This document shows positions 37,716 to 46,253 of a stretch of 55,990 nucleotides of DNA, piece by piece. This stretch comes from Rubrivivax sp. (GTDB lineage Bacteria > Pseudomonadota > Gammaproteobacteria > Burkholderiales > Burkholderiaceae_C). Within the stretch, counting starts at the first letter, position 1, and each line of letters opens with the position of its first letter. The notes below the pieces were generated by a model. It saw nothing but the letters and a program-made list of their open reading frames with translations. It had not been told where the DNA came from and did no database searches. The position numbers were made by a program, and so were the translations under genes. The DNA is taken from the NCBI GenBank assembly GCA_027487585.1, contig JAIYDH010000388.1:1-55990 (forward strand). Direction: 5' to 3'.

Positions 37716-39419
37716 CTAGAACCGTTGCCGGACGGCGAGTTCCCAGCGCTGAGTCCGGTTCGCCGCCGCTCCGCTGAGCGGCTCGGGCGCACCGAAGCGA
37801 TCGAGCCGCGTCGTGTCGTGCTGCAGGTAGGCCCAGTCGAGCATGGCGGACAGGCCGAAGCGGGTGTCCACGCGCAGCCCGAACCCGCTGCTGCCCAGCA
37901 CCACGGTGGGATCCTCCGCGGGCAACGCGTAAAGACGACGAAGGCCGCCTCGGTCGATGAAGCCGAGCAGCCGCAGCGACACGCCGTCCCGCAGTCTCCA
38001 CCGAGGGGCCGACAGCTCGGCACGCACGGCCAGGCCGATGTCACCGGCCTGTTCGCCTTCGTAGTAGCCCCGCACACTGTCGGTGCCGCCGAACACCACC
38101 TGCTCCGAACTCGGCAGGGGCGAGTCGCTGAACTGGCCTTGCGCCTGCACTTCGAGCAGCCAGCCGTCCGCGCCGGGGCCCAGTGGCTCGCGATGCCCCG
38201 CACTGAAGCTCAGCACCTGGAAGCGCGCCGACGACGCGGCCCGCTTGCAGCGGAACTGGTCGAGCGGTGTGCCGAAGCAGTCCACAGTGCGCGAACTCAG
38301 ACCGGAAACACTGGCAACGAGCCCGAGGTTGAGGCGCGTCTCGCGACCCGGCCGCGTGCCGTTGATCGAGAGTTCGTAGTCGAGGTGAAAGGTCGGGTAG
38401 ACCAGCGACGGACTCTCGGTGTCGAAACCGGCGACATCGACGTTGCGGTCCTGCAGGTTGCGGTGCGTGAAGCCCCACGTGAGCCCATGGCGCAGGCCCT
38501 CGGTGGCCGGCAGGCTGTCGCGCCAGCGCAGCCGCCAGGTCTCGCCGCGCGAGACCGTCAGACCGCCCAGCGGCGTGGGCGTGTCGCTGTCCGAAAACGT
38601 GTAGGCCAGCGACAGGCGGTCACCCGGGCCGCCGAGCGGCAGGCTGTACAGCAGCGACACGATGTTCGCTTGCGAAGGTTCGCCAGGCGCGACGAACCAG
38701 TTGGCGGCCACGGCGTGCTGGCGCTGGAACAGGTTGTCGTAGCTCACGGCCGCCTCGAGGCGGCCGCGTTCGGTGTTCTGGGTCTGCTTGTTGTTGAGCT
38801 CGACGGCGCCGTGCAGCGGACGCTGGTCCTCGACCTTCAGTTCGATGTCGAGCGTGCCGGGACGCGTGCCGGCGGCCAGCAGCGGGGTGATCTGCCGGTC
38901 CGGAGTCGCGGCGGCGAGCAGCGCCAGCTCGTGCTGCACCTGACCGAACTGCGGCACGCTGCCCGGCGCCAGGCTGGGCAGACCCTCGCGGATGCGACTG
39001 GGCAGGAAGTGTTCGGCGCCTGTCACCTTGAGGCGCTCCACCGGCGCCTGCTGCACCAAGAGGCGCACCTCGCCGCCATCCACGCGCTGGGGCGGCAGCA
39101 GCACGCTCACGCTCAGGTAGCCGGCATCCTGGTAGGCCTGCTGCAAGGCGCGCCGCGCGCCCTCGGCGTCGGCCGCGCTGCGCCCGGGGCCGAGGAAGGG
39201 GTAGACCGCGCGTTCGATGCTGGCGGCACCGAGCAGCGTGTCGCCTTCGACGACGAACTCCAGGATGTCGAAGCTCGGCCCTGCGGCCGGGCCAGGAGTC
39301 TGTGCGCAGGACGTCGTGGCCAGAAGTGCCAGCACCAGAGACGCCAGGAGTCGTCCAAGCCCGCCGGGCAGGAACCGAAGCACGCTCGAAGCTGCGAAGG
39401 GTGTGGCGCGTGGCGTCAT
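37716..39419 (-). CDS. TpsB: ShlB/FhaC/HecB-type outer-membrane transporter
   Basis: A 567-residue Omp85-superfamily pore that secretes TpsA. The signal peptide (hydrophobic, ending near SCAQT) is followed by POTRA domains (FDILEFVVEGDTLLG, then APVERLKVTGAEHF) and a 16-strand barrel. The conserved VRGYYEGE motif of the barrel plug loop is near residue 455, and the chain ends in Phe, as expected for barrel assembly. TpsB lies directly upstream of its TpsA on the same strand, the usual order. A strong terminator lies between it and the upstream gene, so it probably has its own promoter in the ~100-bp gap. Confidence 0.92.
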   Translation of the reverse strand: MTPRATPFAASSVLRFLPGGLGRLLASLVLALLATTSCAQTPGPAAGPSFDILEFVVEGDTLLGAASIERAVYPFLGPGRSAADAEGARRALQQAYQDAGYLSVSVLLPPQRVDGGEVRLLVQQAPVERLKVTGAEHFLPSRIREGLPSLAPGSVPQFGQVQHELALLAAATPDRQITPLLAAGTRPGTLDIELKVEDQRPLHGAVELNNKQTQNTERGRLEAAVSYDNLFQRQHAVAANWFVAPGEPSQANIVSLLYSLPLGGPGDRLSLAYTFSDSDTPTPLGGLTVSRGETWRLRWRDSLPATEGLRHGLTWGFTHRNLQDRNVDVAGFDTESPSLVYPTFHLDYELSINGTRPGRETRLNLGLVASVSGLSSRTVDCFGTPLDQFRCKRAASSARFQVLSFSAGHREPLGPGADGWLLEVQAQGQFSDSPLPSSEQVVFGGTDSVRGYYEGEQAGDIGLAVRAELSAPRWRLRDGVSLRLLGFIDRGGLRRLYALPAEDPTVVLGSSGFGLRVDTRFGLSAMLDWAYLQHDTTRLDRFGAPEPLSGAAANRTQRWELAVRQRF

Positions 39420-39435
39420 GGGCGGCGCGAAGGAA

Positions 39436-39466
39436 AACGAAAAGACGCCCGCGCGGGGCGGGCGTC
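39436..39466 (-). terminator. Rho-independent terminator upstream of tpsB
   Basis: GACGCCCGC (39444-39452) pairs perfectly with GCGGGCGTC (39458-39466) around a 5-base loop. On the minus strand the hairpin is followed by TTTTCGTTTT. It therefore ends transcription coming from the binding-protein-like gene. A second small stem (GCAGGCC/GGCCTGC, 39483-39500) is between it and that gene's stop. Confidence 0.85.
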
Positions 39467-39519
39467 CGGTAGGCGGATGCCAGCAGGCCTGTCGGCCTGC
39501 GGGCGATCCGTGGTCTCGA

Positions 39520-40815
39520 TCAGTTCGACGAGCTGCCCAGGCAGGTCAGACCACCCTTGTTGTAGCCAGCGTCCAGACCGGCCTGGTTCAGCAGGCCGAC
39601 CGGGGCGGCGAGGGCCTTCACAGCGTCGGAGATCTTCGACCAGTAGCCCTGGTTCGTGGCGCTGCCGCCGGTGTAGGTCAGCTCGTAGTACAGGCTGTAC
39701 GAGCCGTCCTTCAGCGTGTTCACGTTGGTGTTACCCGCGGTGCCCGGCACGGCGTTCTCGCCGATCGGGGCGCCGTCCACACGCAGCCAGCGCCAGTTCT
39801 GGCCGGTCTGGTTGTTCTCGCCCGACACCACGCCCAGTGCAAAGACGCCAGCCTTGTTCAGCTCGTTGCGCACATCGCCCGTGCCGCCCGCCGCGTAGAC
39901 GCGGATGGCGCCGATGAGGGCGTTGTTCACGGTGGCGCTGCCAGCCGGGTCGACGCTGGTCGGCTCGTCGACGATCGACAGCGAGTTGAGCGAGCAGGGC
40001 AGGCCCAGGAAGTAGTTCTGGGCGACAGCCTGCGTGCCCGAGGTGTTCACGCGACGCAGGTAGCGCAGCTCGATGCCTTCGTCGCCGGCAACGCCCGTCA
40101 GGAAGCCCAGGCCCTTGCTGTAGGCGGCGTTGAACTCGTTGTTGGCCATGATGGTGGCCATCTGTGCCTTCGCGATGTTCGGGATGCAGTAGCTCAGACC
40201 GGTGTCGCCCACCAGGCAGCTGGCCGGGATCAGGCCCGCGGCCTTCTGGGCATCGAACATCTTCGTGTACAGCGCGCTCGACGCAGCGATACCGAAGGTC
40301 TGGGCGGCACCCAGCTTGGCGTTGGGGAACAGCGTGTTGCTGCCGGTCACGGTGGCCGGGAAGCGGTTCGTCTCGACGTCGCTGACGCCGCCAATGACCA
40401 CGGCGCCGGCCGGGGCGGCGGTCTGCGTCAGCGTGGCCGGGTCACGGAAGGTGAAGGCCGTGCCGTTGAGGATCTGCACGCTGCCGAACGAGCCGTTCGC
40501 CACGTTGAAGCGGATCTCGGCGAAGGGCAGGTCCTTGAAGTTGATGAACTCGGCGTTGGGCTTGGTGACATAGCTGTTGCCCGCACCGCCGACCACGGCA
40601 GTGTTAGCGCAGACCACGGTCGTGAAGTTACCCGACACGAAGTTGGTGGCAGTGCCACCGGCGCTGGTGCACAGCGCGCCCATGGCGAGGGTGATGTTGC
40701 CCTGGATGGCGGAAGCGCCGGCGCTCAGTGCGATGCGGCTGGAGTTGGGGGCGGCGGTGGCAGCGGCGGCAGCGCACAGGGCGGCCGCGGCGAGGGCGAT
40801 CTTGGTGAAATGCAT
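39520..40815 (-). CDS. Secreted periplasmic-binding-protein-like protein
   Basis: A 431-residue exported protein (signal peptide MHFTKIALAAAALCAAAAAT, cut near TAAP). The start is supported by GGAG seven bases before ATG. The opening 'RIALSAGASAIQGNITLAM..LC' and later 'PFAEIRFNVANGSFGSVQIL' resemble the phosphate-binding-protein-like (PstS/PBP2) superfamily found as orphan secreted proteins in betaproteobacteria. Several cysteines (near residues 49, 69, 209, 218, 291 and 426) could form disulfides. The ligand is unknown and there are no transporter genes nearby. It is flanked by terminators on both sides, so it is a single-gene unit. Confidence 0.65.
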   Translation of the reverse strand: MHFTKIALAAAALCAAAAATAAPNSSRIALSAGASAIQGNITLAMGALCTSAGGTATNFVSGNFTTVVCANTAVVGGAGNSYVTKPNAEFINFKDLPFAEIRFNVANGSFGSVQILNGTAFTFRDPATLTQTAAPAGAVVIGGVSDVETNRFPATVTGSNTLFPNAKLGAAQTFGIAASSALYTKMFDAQKAAGLIPASCLVGDTGLSYCIPNIAKAQMATIMANNEFNAAYSKGLGFLTGVAGDEGIELRYLRRVNTSGTQAVAQNYFLGLPCSLNSLSIVDEPTSVDPAGSATVNNALIGAIRVYAAGGTGDVRNELNKAGVFALGVVSGENNQTGQNWRWLRVDGAPIGENAVPGTAGNTNVNTLKDGSYSLYYELTYTGGSATNQGYWSKISDAVKALAAPVGLLNQAGLDAGYNKGGLTCLGSSSN

Positions 40816-40853
40816 GTCTATCTCCAGAAAAGTGTAGGCAAAAGCCGGCCCGT

Positions 40854-40879
40854 TTCACCCGGGGCAGCGCCCGGGTGAA
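40854..40879 (-). terminator. 10-bp hairpin after the PEP-CTERM gene
   Basis: TTCACCCGGG (40854-40863) and CCCGGGTGAA (40870-40879) form a perfect stem with a 6-base loop, 28 bp past the stop of the minus-strand PEP-CTERM gene. The minus-strand continuation has no long T run, so its terminating strength is uncertain. Confidence 0.65.
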
Positions 40880-40907
40880 CGGCGTCGGCGAAGGAGGAGT
40901 CAGTCGA

Positions 40908-41756
40908 TCAGGCTTTGCGGCGACGGGCCATGAAGCCGACCGCAGCCAGACCGGCCAGCAGCATCGCGTACGTGCCCGGCTCCGGAACCGGGGCCAGCGT
41001 CAGCGTGTTGGTGGCGATGTCAAAGGTGAAGCCGATCGGCGCCGCCGACAGCGAATCCTGCGTCGTCGGGTTGCCGAACTGGAATGCCAGCGGGTTGCTG
41101 AACTGCTGCACACGCTGGAACGTCGAGGTCTCGCCGTTGGCCAGCAGGTAGCTCCAGGACAGCGCGCCGCCGAAGTTATTGCTAACGCTCACGGGCAGAT
41201 AGGCCAGGCCGTCGGCGGCCGTGGTGGCGGCGGCGCCGTTGGCGGCGCTCTGGTGGGTGCCCAGGTTGTTGACCGTGGCGATGAAGTTCGCCGTCGTCCC
41301 CAGCGCATTGCTGACGGGCGCCGACGTGTTCATCAGCAGCATCTCGGCCTCGGTGGCGTTGCCCGTGCTGTACAGGCTGCGGTTGAGGATGGGCGCTGCG
41401 CCGCCAGAGACGTTGTCGCCACCGATCACGCCCCAGGTGAAGTCACCGCCGGACTGGGCCGCCACGAAGGTGGCATAGGCCGCCGACCAGTCGTTGCCCG
41501 AGGCGGACAGCGTGGACGTGTTGGTGGAGAAGTTCCAGGTCTGCGGGGTCGTCAGGCCGCTGGTCAGCGAGTTGTCGGTCACGAACGCGTTGACGTTGAT
41601 GCCCAGGTCGATGATCAGCGAGGTGTTGTTGTTGGCGTCGACGGCCACGAACAGCAGCGAGCTGTTGCCGGTGGCGACGTTGTCGATGGCGGCTTGCGCG
41701 CCACCAGCGATCACCGCCGTGGCCGCGAAGGCCAGCGCGCGAAGTTTGAAGTTCAT
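40908..41756 (-). CDS. PEP-CTERM exported protein
   Basis: A 282-residue protein with a signal peptide (MNFKLRALAFAATAVIAGGAQA) and a C-terminal PEP-CTERM signal, PVPEPGTYAMLLAGLAAVG plus an RRRK cluster. The ribosome site AAAGAGGAG is eight bases before ATG. The middle is Asn/Ser/Thr-rich and beta-like (SSLLFVAVDANNNTSLIIDL, TWNFSTNTSTLSASGNDW) and is not a recognised enzyme. It should be processed by an EpsH/XrtA-type exosortase encoded elsewhere. It stands alone between the 3' end of the ankyrin gene (233 bp away) and a hairpin. Confidence 0.88.
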   Translation of the reverse strand: MNFKLRALAFAATAVIAGGAQAAIDNVATGNSSLLFVAVDANNNTSLIIDLGINVNAFVTDNSLTSGLTTPQTWNFSTNTSTLSASGNDWSAAYATFVAAQSGGDFTWGVIGGDNVSGGAAPILNRSLYSTGNATEAEMLLMNTSAPVSNALGTTANFIATVNNLGTHQSAANGAAATTAADGLAYLPVSVSNNFGGALSWSYLLANGETSTFQRVQQFSNPLAFQFGNPTTQDSLSAAPIGFTFDIATNTLTLAPVPEPGTYAMLLAGLAAVGFMARRRKA

Positions 41757-41989
41757 GTGGTCACTCCTCTTTAGAGCTCAGTTGAAGGGAATTCAGTCGG
41801 ATCCACCCGACTTGCGACGGGATACTAGGTAGGCTTCGTTTCAGCCCGACGCTTCGAAAAGGTGCGCACTAGTCCGAAGGGACACGCCGTCACCGAGACG
41901 AGCAATCAGTGGTGGAGGATTGCAGGCTTGGGCGACGCTTTGACGTGTCAGATTTCGTTCAGCCGTAGTCCCTTCAGACCAGAAAACAC

Positions 41990-42730
41990 TCATCGACGGC
42001 CCGCCTTGGTCATATCGGCACCCCCACGAATGAGTAGGTCCAGAACCTGTTCCTGATTCGCGTTCGCCGCCACATCGATGGCGCTTTCGCGAGCGCGGTT
42101 GAGTAGCTCGATGGGGGAACCCAGGCGCAACAGGTCATCGACCAGGTCGGCATGGCCGGCAATGGCCGCCAAGTGCAGCGCCGGGTGGCCGTTCTGGCCC
42201 CAGGCACGTTGGTCCGCGCCTGCACGCACCAACAGGCGCACGGTGCTGCGGTGGCCACGCCAGGCAGCCGCGCCCAGCGCCGTGAAGCCGTCTTCCCCTG
42301 TGCGGTCGGGCATGGCCCCCCGCCGCAGCAGTTCGCGCACCAATTCGTCCTGCCCACCCGCTGCGGCCAGGGCCAGCGGGTGGCTGCCACGTTCGTCGCG
42401 AGCGTTCACCGCTGCACCGCCCTTGACGCGCTGCAACGCTTCGGCCCACAGGCCGCCCCGCAGCGCCTGGATCATGGCCATGTCGCCATCGCGCAAAGGC
42501 GTGGGCCCGAGGCGGTCCGTGCTGCGCGTTCGGCGCTCCCATGCCAAAGGGTCGGCCGGCCCCTGCCGTGCCACAGGGGCCGAGGCCGGCCGCGCGAACG
42601 AACGCAAAGCAGGGTCGGCATCGCCGATGTCGGCTCGGGCGAGGTTCAGCAGGGCCGGGTGCGCCGTCAGCAGGCCGCCAGCTGCACCACCGAGGGCCAG
42701 CAGGGTCCGACGGCGGCGGTTGGCTCTCAT
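41990..42730 (-). CDS. Exported ankyrin-repeat protein
   Basis: A 246-residue protein. The N-terminus MRANRRRRTLLALGGAAGG is basic then hydrophobic, with a Tat-like RRRTLLAL, so export is likely. From about residue 105 there are four to five ankyrin repeats ('G.HPLALAAAGGQDELVRELL..GA.PD', 'GFTALGAAAWRGHRSTVRLLVRAGAD', 'GHPALHLAAIAGHADLVDDLLRLG', 'ESAIDVAANANQEQVLDLLIRGGAD'). Its start overlaps the stop of the coiled-coil gene by four bases. It is the last gene of the ExbBD-TonB/secretin chain. Ankyrin repeats suggest a protein-binding role in the envelope. The partner is unknown. Confidence 0.85.
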   Translation of the reverse strand: MRANRRRRTLLALGGAAGGLLTAHPALLNLARADIGDADPALRSFARPASAPVARQGPADPLAWERRTRSTDRLGPTPLRDGDMAMIQALRGGLWAEALQRVKGGAAVNARDERGSHPLALAAAGGQDELVRELLRRGAMPDRTGEDGFTALGAAAWRGHRSTVRLLVRAGADQRAWGQNGHPALHLAAIAGHADLVDDLLRLGSPIELLNRARESAIDVAANANQEQVLDLLIRGGADMTKAGRR

Positions 42731-43458
42731 GGGCGTGGCCCGGCCGCCGGCAAGGTTGCGGGGGCCGGTGCCGCTGGCGGCACCACGAGCGACGCACGAT
42801 CGATCTGTTCCTCGTACCCCTGCACCAGGTTCTCGACGCGCACCCGTTCGGTCTGCACGAAAGCTTCCTTGGCGGCGAGTGCATCGCGCCAGTCCATGCG
42901 CTGCCAGCGCTGCAGCAGCGCCAGCGACGATGCACGCAGCGTCTGGTTGTTCCGTGCGCACAAATCGAGTGCGGCGTTCTGACTGCGGAAACGGGCCTGC
43001 AGGGCCTCGAGTTCGCCTTCGCGCCGTGCCAAGCGCATACCGCCGCTGCTGAATTCGGCCCGTACCTGGGCGAGCGCAGTGCGGTCGCGTTCGAGCTCGG
43101 ACCGCAACTCCGCTTCGCGTGACTGCAGCGCAGCCAGTTCGGTGCGCAGCGACTTCAGCTCCGCCTCCAGCTCCTGGATACGGGCCACGCTGCTGCTGGC
43201 GCTGCGCTTGGCGCGGGTGGCCTCGGACTTGGCAGCGCCTGCGCGCTGATCGGCATCGGCCTTGGCCGACTGGGCCGCCTGCTGAGCGGTGCTGAGCTCT
43301 TGCTGAAGTTGCTGGAGCTGCTGACGCAGGCGGCGGATCTGCTCCTGTTCGCGCGACGGCTGCTGCGCCGTGGCGCCCAGCGTCACAGCCAGACCCAGCA
43401 CAGCCAGCAAACGCGCCGTCACGCTCTTGGGGCCGTGGCGGCCATCAGTAGCGAACAT
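42727..43458 (-). CDS. Exported coiled-coil protein
   Basis: A 243-residue protein with a signal peptide (TARLLAVLGLAVTLGATAQ) followed by about 150 residues of heptad-rich coiled coil (REQEQIRRLRQQLQQLQQEL, ELEAELKSLRTELAALQSRE, ELRSELERDRTALAQVRAEF) and a Pro/Ala-rich tail. It overlaps the porin gene by 14 bp and the ankyrin gene by 4 bp. The coil would suit a periplasmic spacer or scaffold, in the manner of the coiled coils that serve Tol/TonB or secretion complexes. No enzymatic motif is seen. An internal GTG near SVTARLL is an alternative start. Confidence 0.75.
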   Translation of the reverse strand: MFATDGRHGPKSVTARLLAVLGLAVTLGATAQQPSREQEQIRRLRQQLQQLQQELSTAQQAAQSAKADADQRAGAAKSEATRAKRSASSSVARIQELEAELKSLRTELAALQSREAELRSELERDRTALAQVRAEFSSGGMRLARREGELEALQARFRSQNAALDLCARNNQTLRASSLALLQRWQRMDWRDALAAKEAFVQTERVRVENLVQGYEEQIDRASLVVPPAAPAPATLPAAGPRP

Positions 43459-45148
43459 TCAGATCCACCTGCAAGCTGTCGACCGCGAAGCTGTCGCCGC
43501 GGCCCTTGCGCACCGTGGGGCTGCTGATGGTGCGGCCGGTGATCCAGCGCACACCCAGCGCCGTGTCTCGGGCCAGCCCGTAGTTCAAGCCCACCGTCAG
43601 GCCGCGCACGTTGGTGCCGCCCAGGCCGATGTCGCTGTCGACAAAGGCATCGGGAACCGCATCGCTGCCAAGCCACTTGTAGGCCAGCGTGACCTGCCAG
43701 TCGTTCTGGTTGCGCACGTCCACGGCGCCCACCGTCAGGCGCCCTCCAACGCCGTAGACACGCGCATCGTCGAGGATGAGGCCCCCCGTGCGGCCCGCGA
43801 TCTCGCCCTGGTCGTAGCCTTCGTTGCGCACCACTTCACCGGTCAGACCCACGAAGACCGGTGCGAAATGCGACCACTGAGCCGCCACCGTCACCGTCCA
43901 AGGCTCGAAGCGCGAGGCCAAGCCCCAGCGTGCACGGTCCAGCGTCAGCCCGGCTGCAATCTCCAGTGGGTTGTTGGTGAGGAACAGCGTGTTGCCCCGC
44001 TGGCGGAGGCCGGCTTCGTATTCGTACTGGCCGTAGCTGGGGCCAGGGCCGGTGACGGCGCTGTAGTCGCCGTCGACCTGGCCCTCGAAGTAGCGGAAGC
44101 GGTAGCGCGCGACGCCCACGCGAACACGGGTCAGCTCGCTCGCTTCCCACTGCACGCCCACCTGCGCGCCGAGGATGCCGCGCCCGCGGCGCGGAGGTGC
44201 ACCTTCGCGCACCGGGAAATAGCCCACGGTGGCGAAGGGCAGCCAGGTGGAGTTGCCGCTCTCAGGTCGCCGCAAGGTGACCGCGGCGCCTTCGAAGCCG
44301 AGGCTGTCGTTCCAGACGAGATCGGTGCTGAACCAGGGATTCGGAATGCGGCCCGCACTGGCGCTGACCCACTCGTACGGGGTGAGCCGGATGTAGGCCT
44401 GGTCGACGAGGAAGCTGTACTTGTTGAAGTTCTGTCCGAGCGTCTGGTTCGTCGAGGTGCGGTCGGTGCTGCTGCCGGTGGCCAGGCGCAGACCGCTGGT
44501 GACCCAGTCGTTGACGCGGGCGGTGAAGCCCAACCTGGCGCGAACGCGGCTGCGGTTGCGGTCGACCTCGGTGTTGGCGGTGGGCAGACCCACCGACGTG
44601 GCGGCGGCCAGATCGGGCGCTCGCGTCGCCCCCGTGGCGGCTGCAGCGGTGACAAACCCCAACGGCGAGAGGTTGTCGTCGTGATACAGATCGCCCTGGC
44701 CCCGTACACGCAGATCGCCGTTGATGACGATGCGATCGGTCCACTCCGCGGTGGCGTTGGGCACACCCCAGCGCTCGGCGCGGGCGCGGGCCACGATCTC
44801 CTCACGCAGCTCGTTGCGAATCTGGTCGCGCACGACCTGCGGCACGAAGGGCACGCGCACCACCGGAGCGGCTGCAACCGGTGGGGGTGCGCCCCACTCG
44901 CCCGGCCCGGGCGGCGGGCGCGCCGCAGCGCGCCGACGTGCCTCGGCCAGCAGCTGATCGGCCTTTTCGCGCGTGAGGGTGCCATTGGCCACCAGCAGTT
45001 CGACCAGCGCCAGCGTCGTCTCGCGCAGCGCTTCGAGCGACTCGCGCTCGCCCGCCGCTGGCGGCGTCTGTGCCCAGGCCGCGGACATCGCCAGGCACAG
45101 GGCCCATCCGCCGGCCAGGGCCGGCCTCCACATTTGCTCGGGTTTCAT
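43445..45148 (-). CDS. Putative outer-membrane porin
   Basis: A 567-residue protein: signal peptide (MKPEQMWRPALAGGWALCL, cut near AWAQ), a short helical segment (LVELLVANGTLTREKADQLL) typical of the 'putative porin' family, a Pro-rich linker, then from about residue 130 a beta-barrel domain of alternating strands (RIVINGDLRVRGQGDLYH, RSRVRARLGFTARVNDWV, VYGVGGRLTVGAVDV) ending in an aromatic (VDLNVRY). It lies directly after the TonB-like gene with a 4-bp overlap. There is no TonB-box or plug domain, so it is a porin rather than a TonB-dependent receptor. Its tie to the ExbBD-TonB genes is positional. Confidence 0.8.
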   Translation of the reverse strand: MKPEQMWRPALAGGWALCLAMSAAWAQTPPAAGERESLEALRETTLALVELLVANGTLTREKADQLLAEARRRAAARPPPGPGEWGAPPPVAAAPVVRVPFVPQVVRDQIRNELREEIVARARAERWGVPNATAEWTDRIVINGDLRVRGQGDLYHDDNLSPLGFVTAAAATGATRAPDLAAATSVGLPTANTEVDRNRSRVRARLGFTARVNDWVTSGLRLATGSSTDRTSTNQTLGQNFNKYSFLVDQAYIRLTPYEWVSASAGRIPNPWFSTDLVWNDSLGFEGAAVTLRRPESGNSTWLPFATVGYFPVREGAPPRRGRGILGAQVGVQWEASELTRVRVGVARYRFRYFEGQVDGDYSAVTGPGPSYGQYEYEAGLRQRGNTLFLTNNPLEIAAGLTLDRARWGLASRFEPWTVTVAAQWSHFAPVFVGLTGEVVRNEGYDQGEIAGRTGGLILDDARVYGVGGRLTVGAVDVRNQNDWQVTLAYKWLGSDAVPDAFVDSDIGLGGTNVRGLTVGLNYGLARDTALGVRWITGRTISSPTVRKGRGDSFAVDSLQVDLNVRY

Positions 45149-45816
45149 CCCAACATCCGGTTGGTCACCTGCAGGCGCAGCGGCTGCTGCAGTGCCTGAG
45201 GCAGGGGCGCCGATGCGCCGGGGAAGCGCCGCAGCGCCTCGTTCAGGGCGCGGTCGATCTCGGGGTCACCGGTGCTGTCTGCCAGCTCCGCCCGTTGCAG
45301 CGAGCCGTTCGGCCCGAGCCAGAGATTGACGCGCACCCGGTAGTCGCTGCGCTTGAGTGCCCGATCGCGAGCCAGGAACTCGTTGAGCGAGCGCGTCGTC
45401 GTGTTGGCGAAACTCGTCGCCGCCAGCCGCGCCGCCGCGTCGATGCCGCTGCCGCTGATCTGCGGTTGGTTGCCGATCTTCTGGTCGGTGTAGTCCTTCG
45501 TCACGTTGCCGGAGATCAACCCGCTGCCAGGGCCATCGCCGGCGGCCTCGTCGCTCTTCAGCGCGGCTTGCTGGTCGGGCTCCGGCGGCTTGTTCTCCGG
45601 CGTCTGCGGCTGCGGCTTGTCCTGCTTCTGCGGCTCAGGTGCCTTGTCCTTGGGTGGGGGCGGCGGAGGCGGGGGCGGTGTATCGGGCAGCAGCTTGACA
45701 GTCTGCATCCGGCGCTGCGGGGGTGGCTCGTCGCCGCAGCCGGCGACCAAGGCCAGCGACAGGGCCACGATGGCGGCACAGGGGCGCAACGTCCAGGAAG
45801 ACAAGCAAAGCTTCAT
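45145..45816 (-). CDS. tonB: TonB-like energy transducer with lipobox
   Basis: A 223-residue protein. The N-terminus is hydrophobic and ends in LVAGCGDE (Cys27), a lipobox, instead of a plain signal anchor. A tract of nine prolines and a Pro/Lys/Gln region (KAPEPQKQDKPQPQTPENK) cross the periplasm as in TonB. The C-terminal ~90 residues (DYRVRVNLWLGPNGSLQRAE, DPEIDRALNEALRRFPGAS) resemble the TonB/TolA C-terminal domain. It follows exbD by 14 bp and overlaps the porin start. If lipidated it would lack the transmembrane helix that normally meets ExbB, which is unusual. The alternative is an uncleaved anchor that happens to contain cysteine. The start is ATG 45816. A longer reading lacks support. 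Confidence 0.75.
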   Translation of the reverse strand: MKLCLSSWTLRPCAAIVALSLALVAGCGDEPPPQRRMQTVKLLPDTPPPPPPPPPKDKAPEPQKQDKPQPQTPENKPPEPDQQAALKSDEAAGDGPGSGLISGNVTKDYTDQKIGNQPQISGSGIDAAARLAATSFANTTTRSLNEFLARDRALKRSDYRVRVNLWLGPNGSLQRAELADSTGDPEIDRALNEALRRFPGASAPLPQALQQPLRLQVTNRMLG

Positions 45817-45830
45817 TGCGGACTCGGGCT

Positions 45831-46232
45831 TCAGAAGCCGATGCGTGCGGTTGCGAGGCTCAGGCCGATCTGCAACTCGTTGCACAGATCGATCATCGCC
45901 ACCACGCGCTGGTACTGCGTGCGGCCATCACCCTGGATGACCACTGTGGCCTTGGCGTCACGCGCCTTCACGGCGGAGAGATCGGCACGCAGCGCTTTTT
46001 CGGTGCGTGGCACGCCGTTGAGCTTGAAAGAGCCGTCGGACTCCACACGCAACACCACGACCTCGTTGCGTTCGACCGGTGGCGTGGCCGACGGCTTGGG
46101 CAGCGCCAGCGTGATGCCTTGCACCGAGGCCGTCGTCATCAGGATGAAGACAACCAGCAGCACGTAGGCCAGGTCGAGCATCGGCGTGACGTTGATGGTG
46201 TCGTAAGGCTTGGATTCGGTCTGGACCTGCAT
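45831..46232 (-). CDS. exbD: ExbD/TolR-type proton-channel subunit
   Basis: A 133-residue inner-membrane protein. The single helix contains the conserved proton-carrying aspartate (TPMLDLAYVLLVVFILMTTA). The periplasmic domain ends with 'VVIQGDGRTQYQRVVAMIDLC', typical of the family. It works with ExbB to turn proton flow into motion of TonB. It is the second of two consecutive exbD genes, 21 bp after the first, a paired arrangement seen in several ExbB-ExbD-ExbD-TonB sets. Confidence 0.9.
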   Translation of the reverse strand: MQVQTESKPYDTINVTPMLDLAYVLLVVFILMTTASVQGITLALPKPSATPPVERNEVVVLRVESDGSFKLNGVPRTEKALRADLSAVKARDAKATVVIQGDGRTQYQRVVAMIDLCNELQIGLSLATARIGF

Positions 46233-46253
46233 CGACGTTCCTTCGCGACCCGT

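Noticed and set aside
43445..45148. TonB-dependent receptor, because it is next to tonB
   Set aside because: No plug domain or TonB box is seen. The N-terminal helix and barrel fit the porin family.
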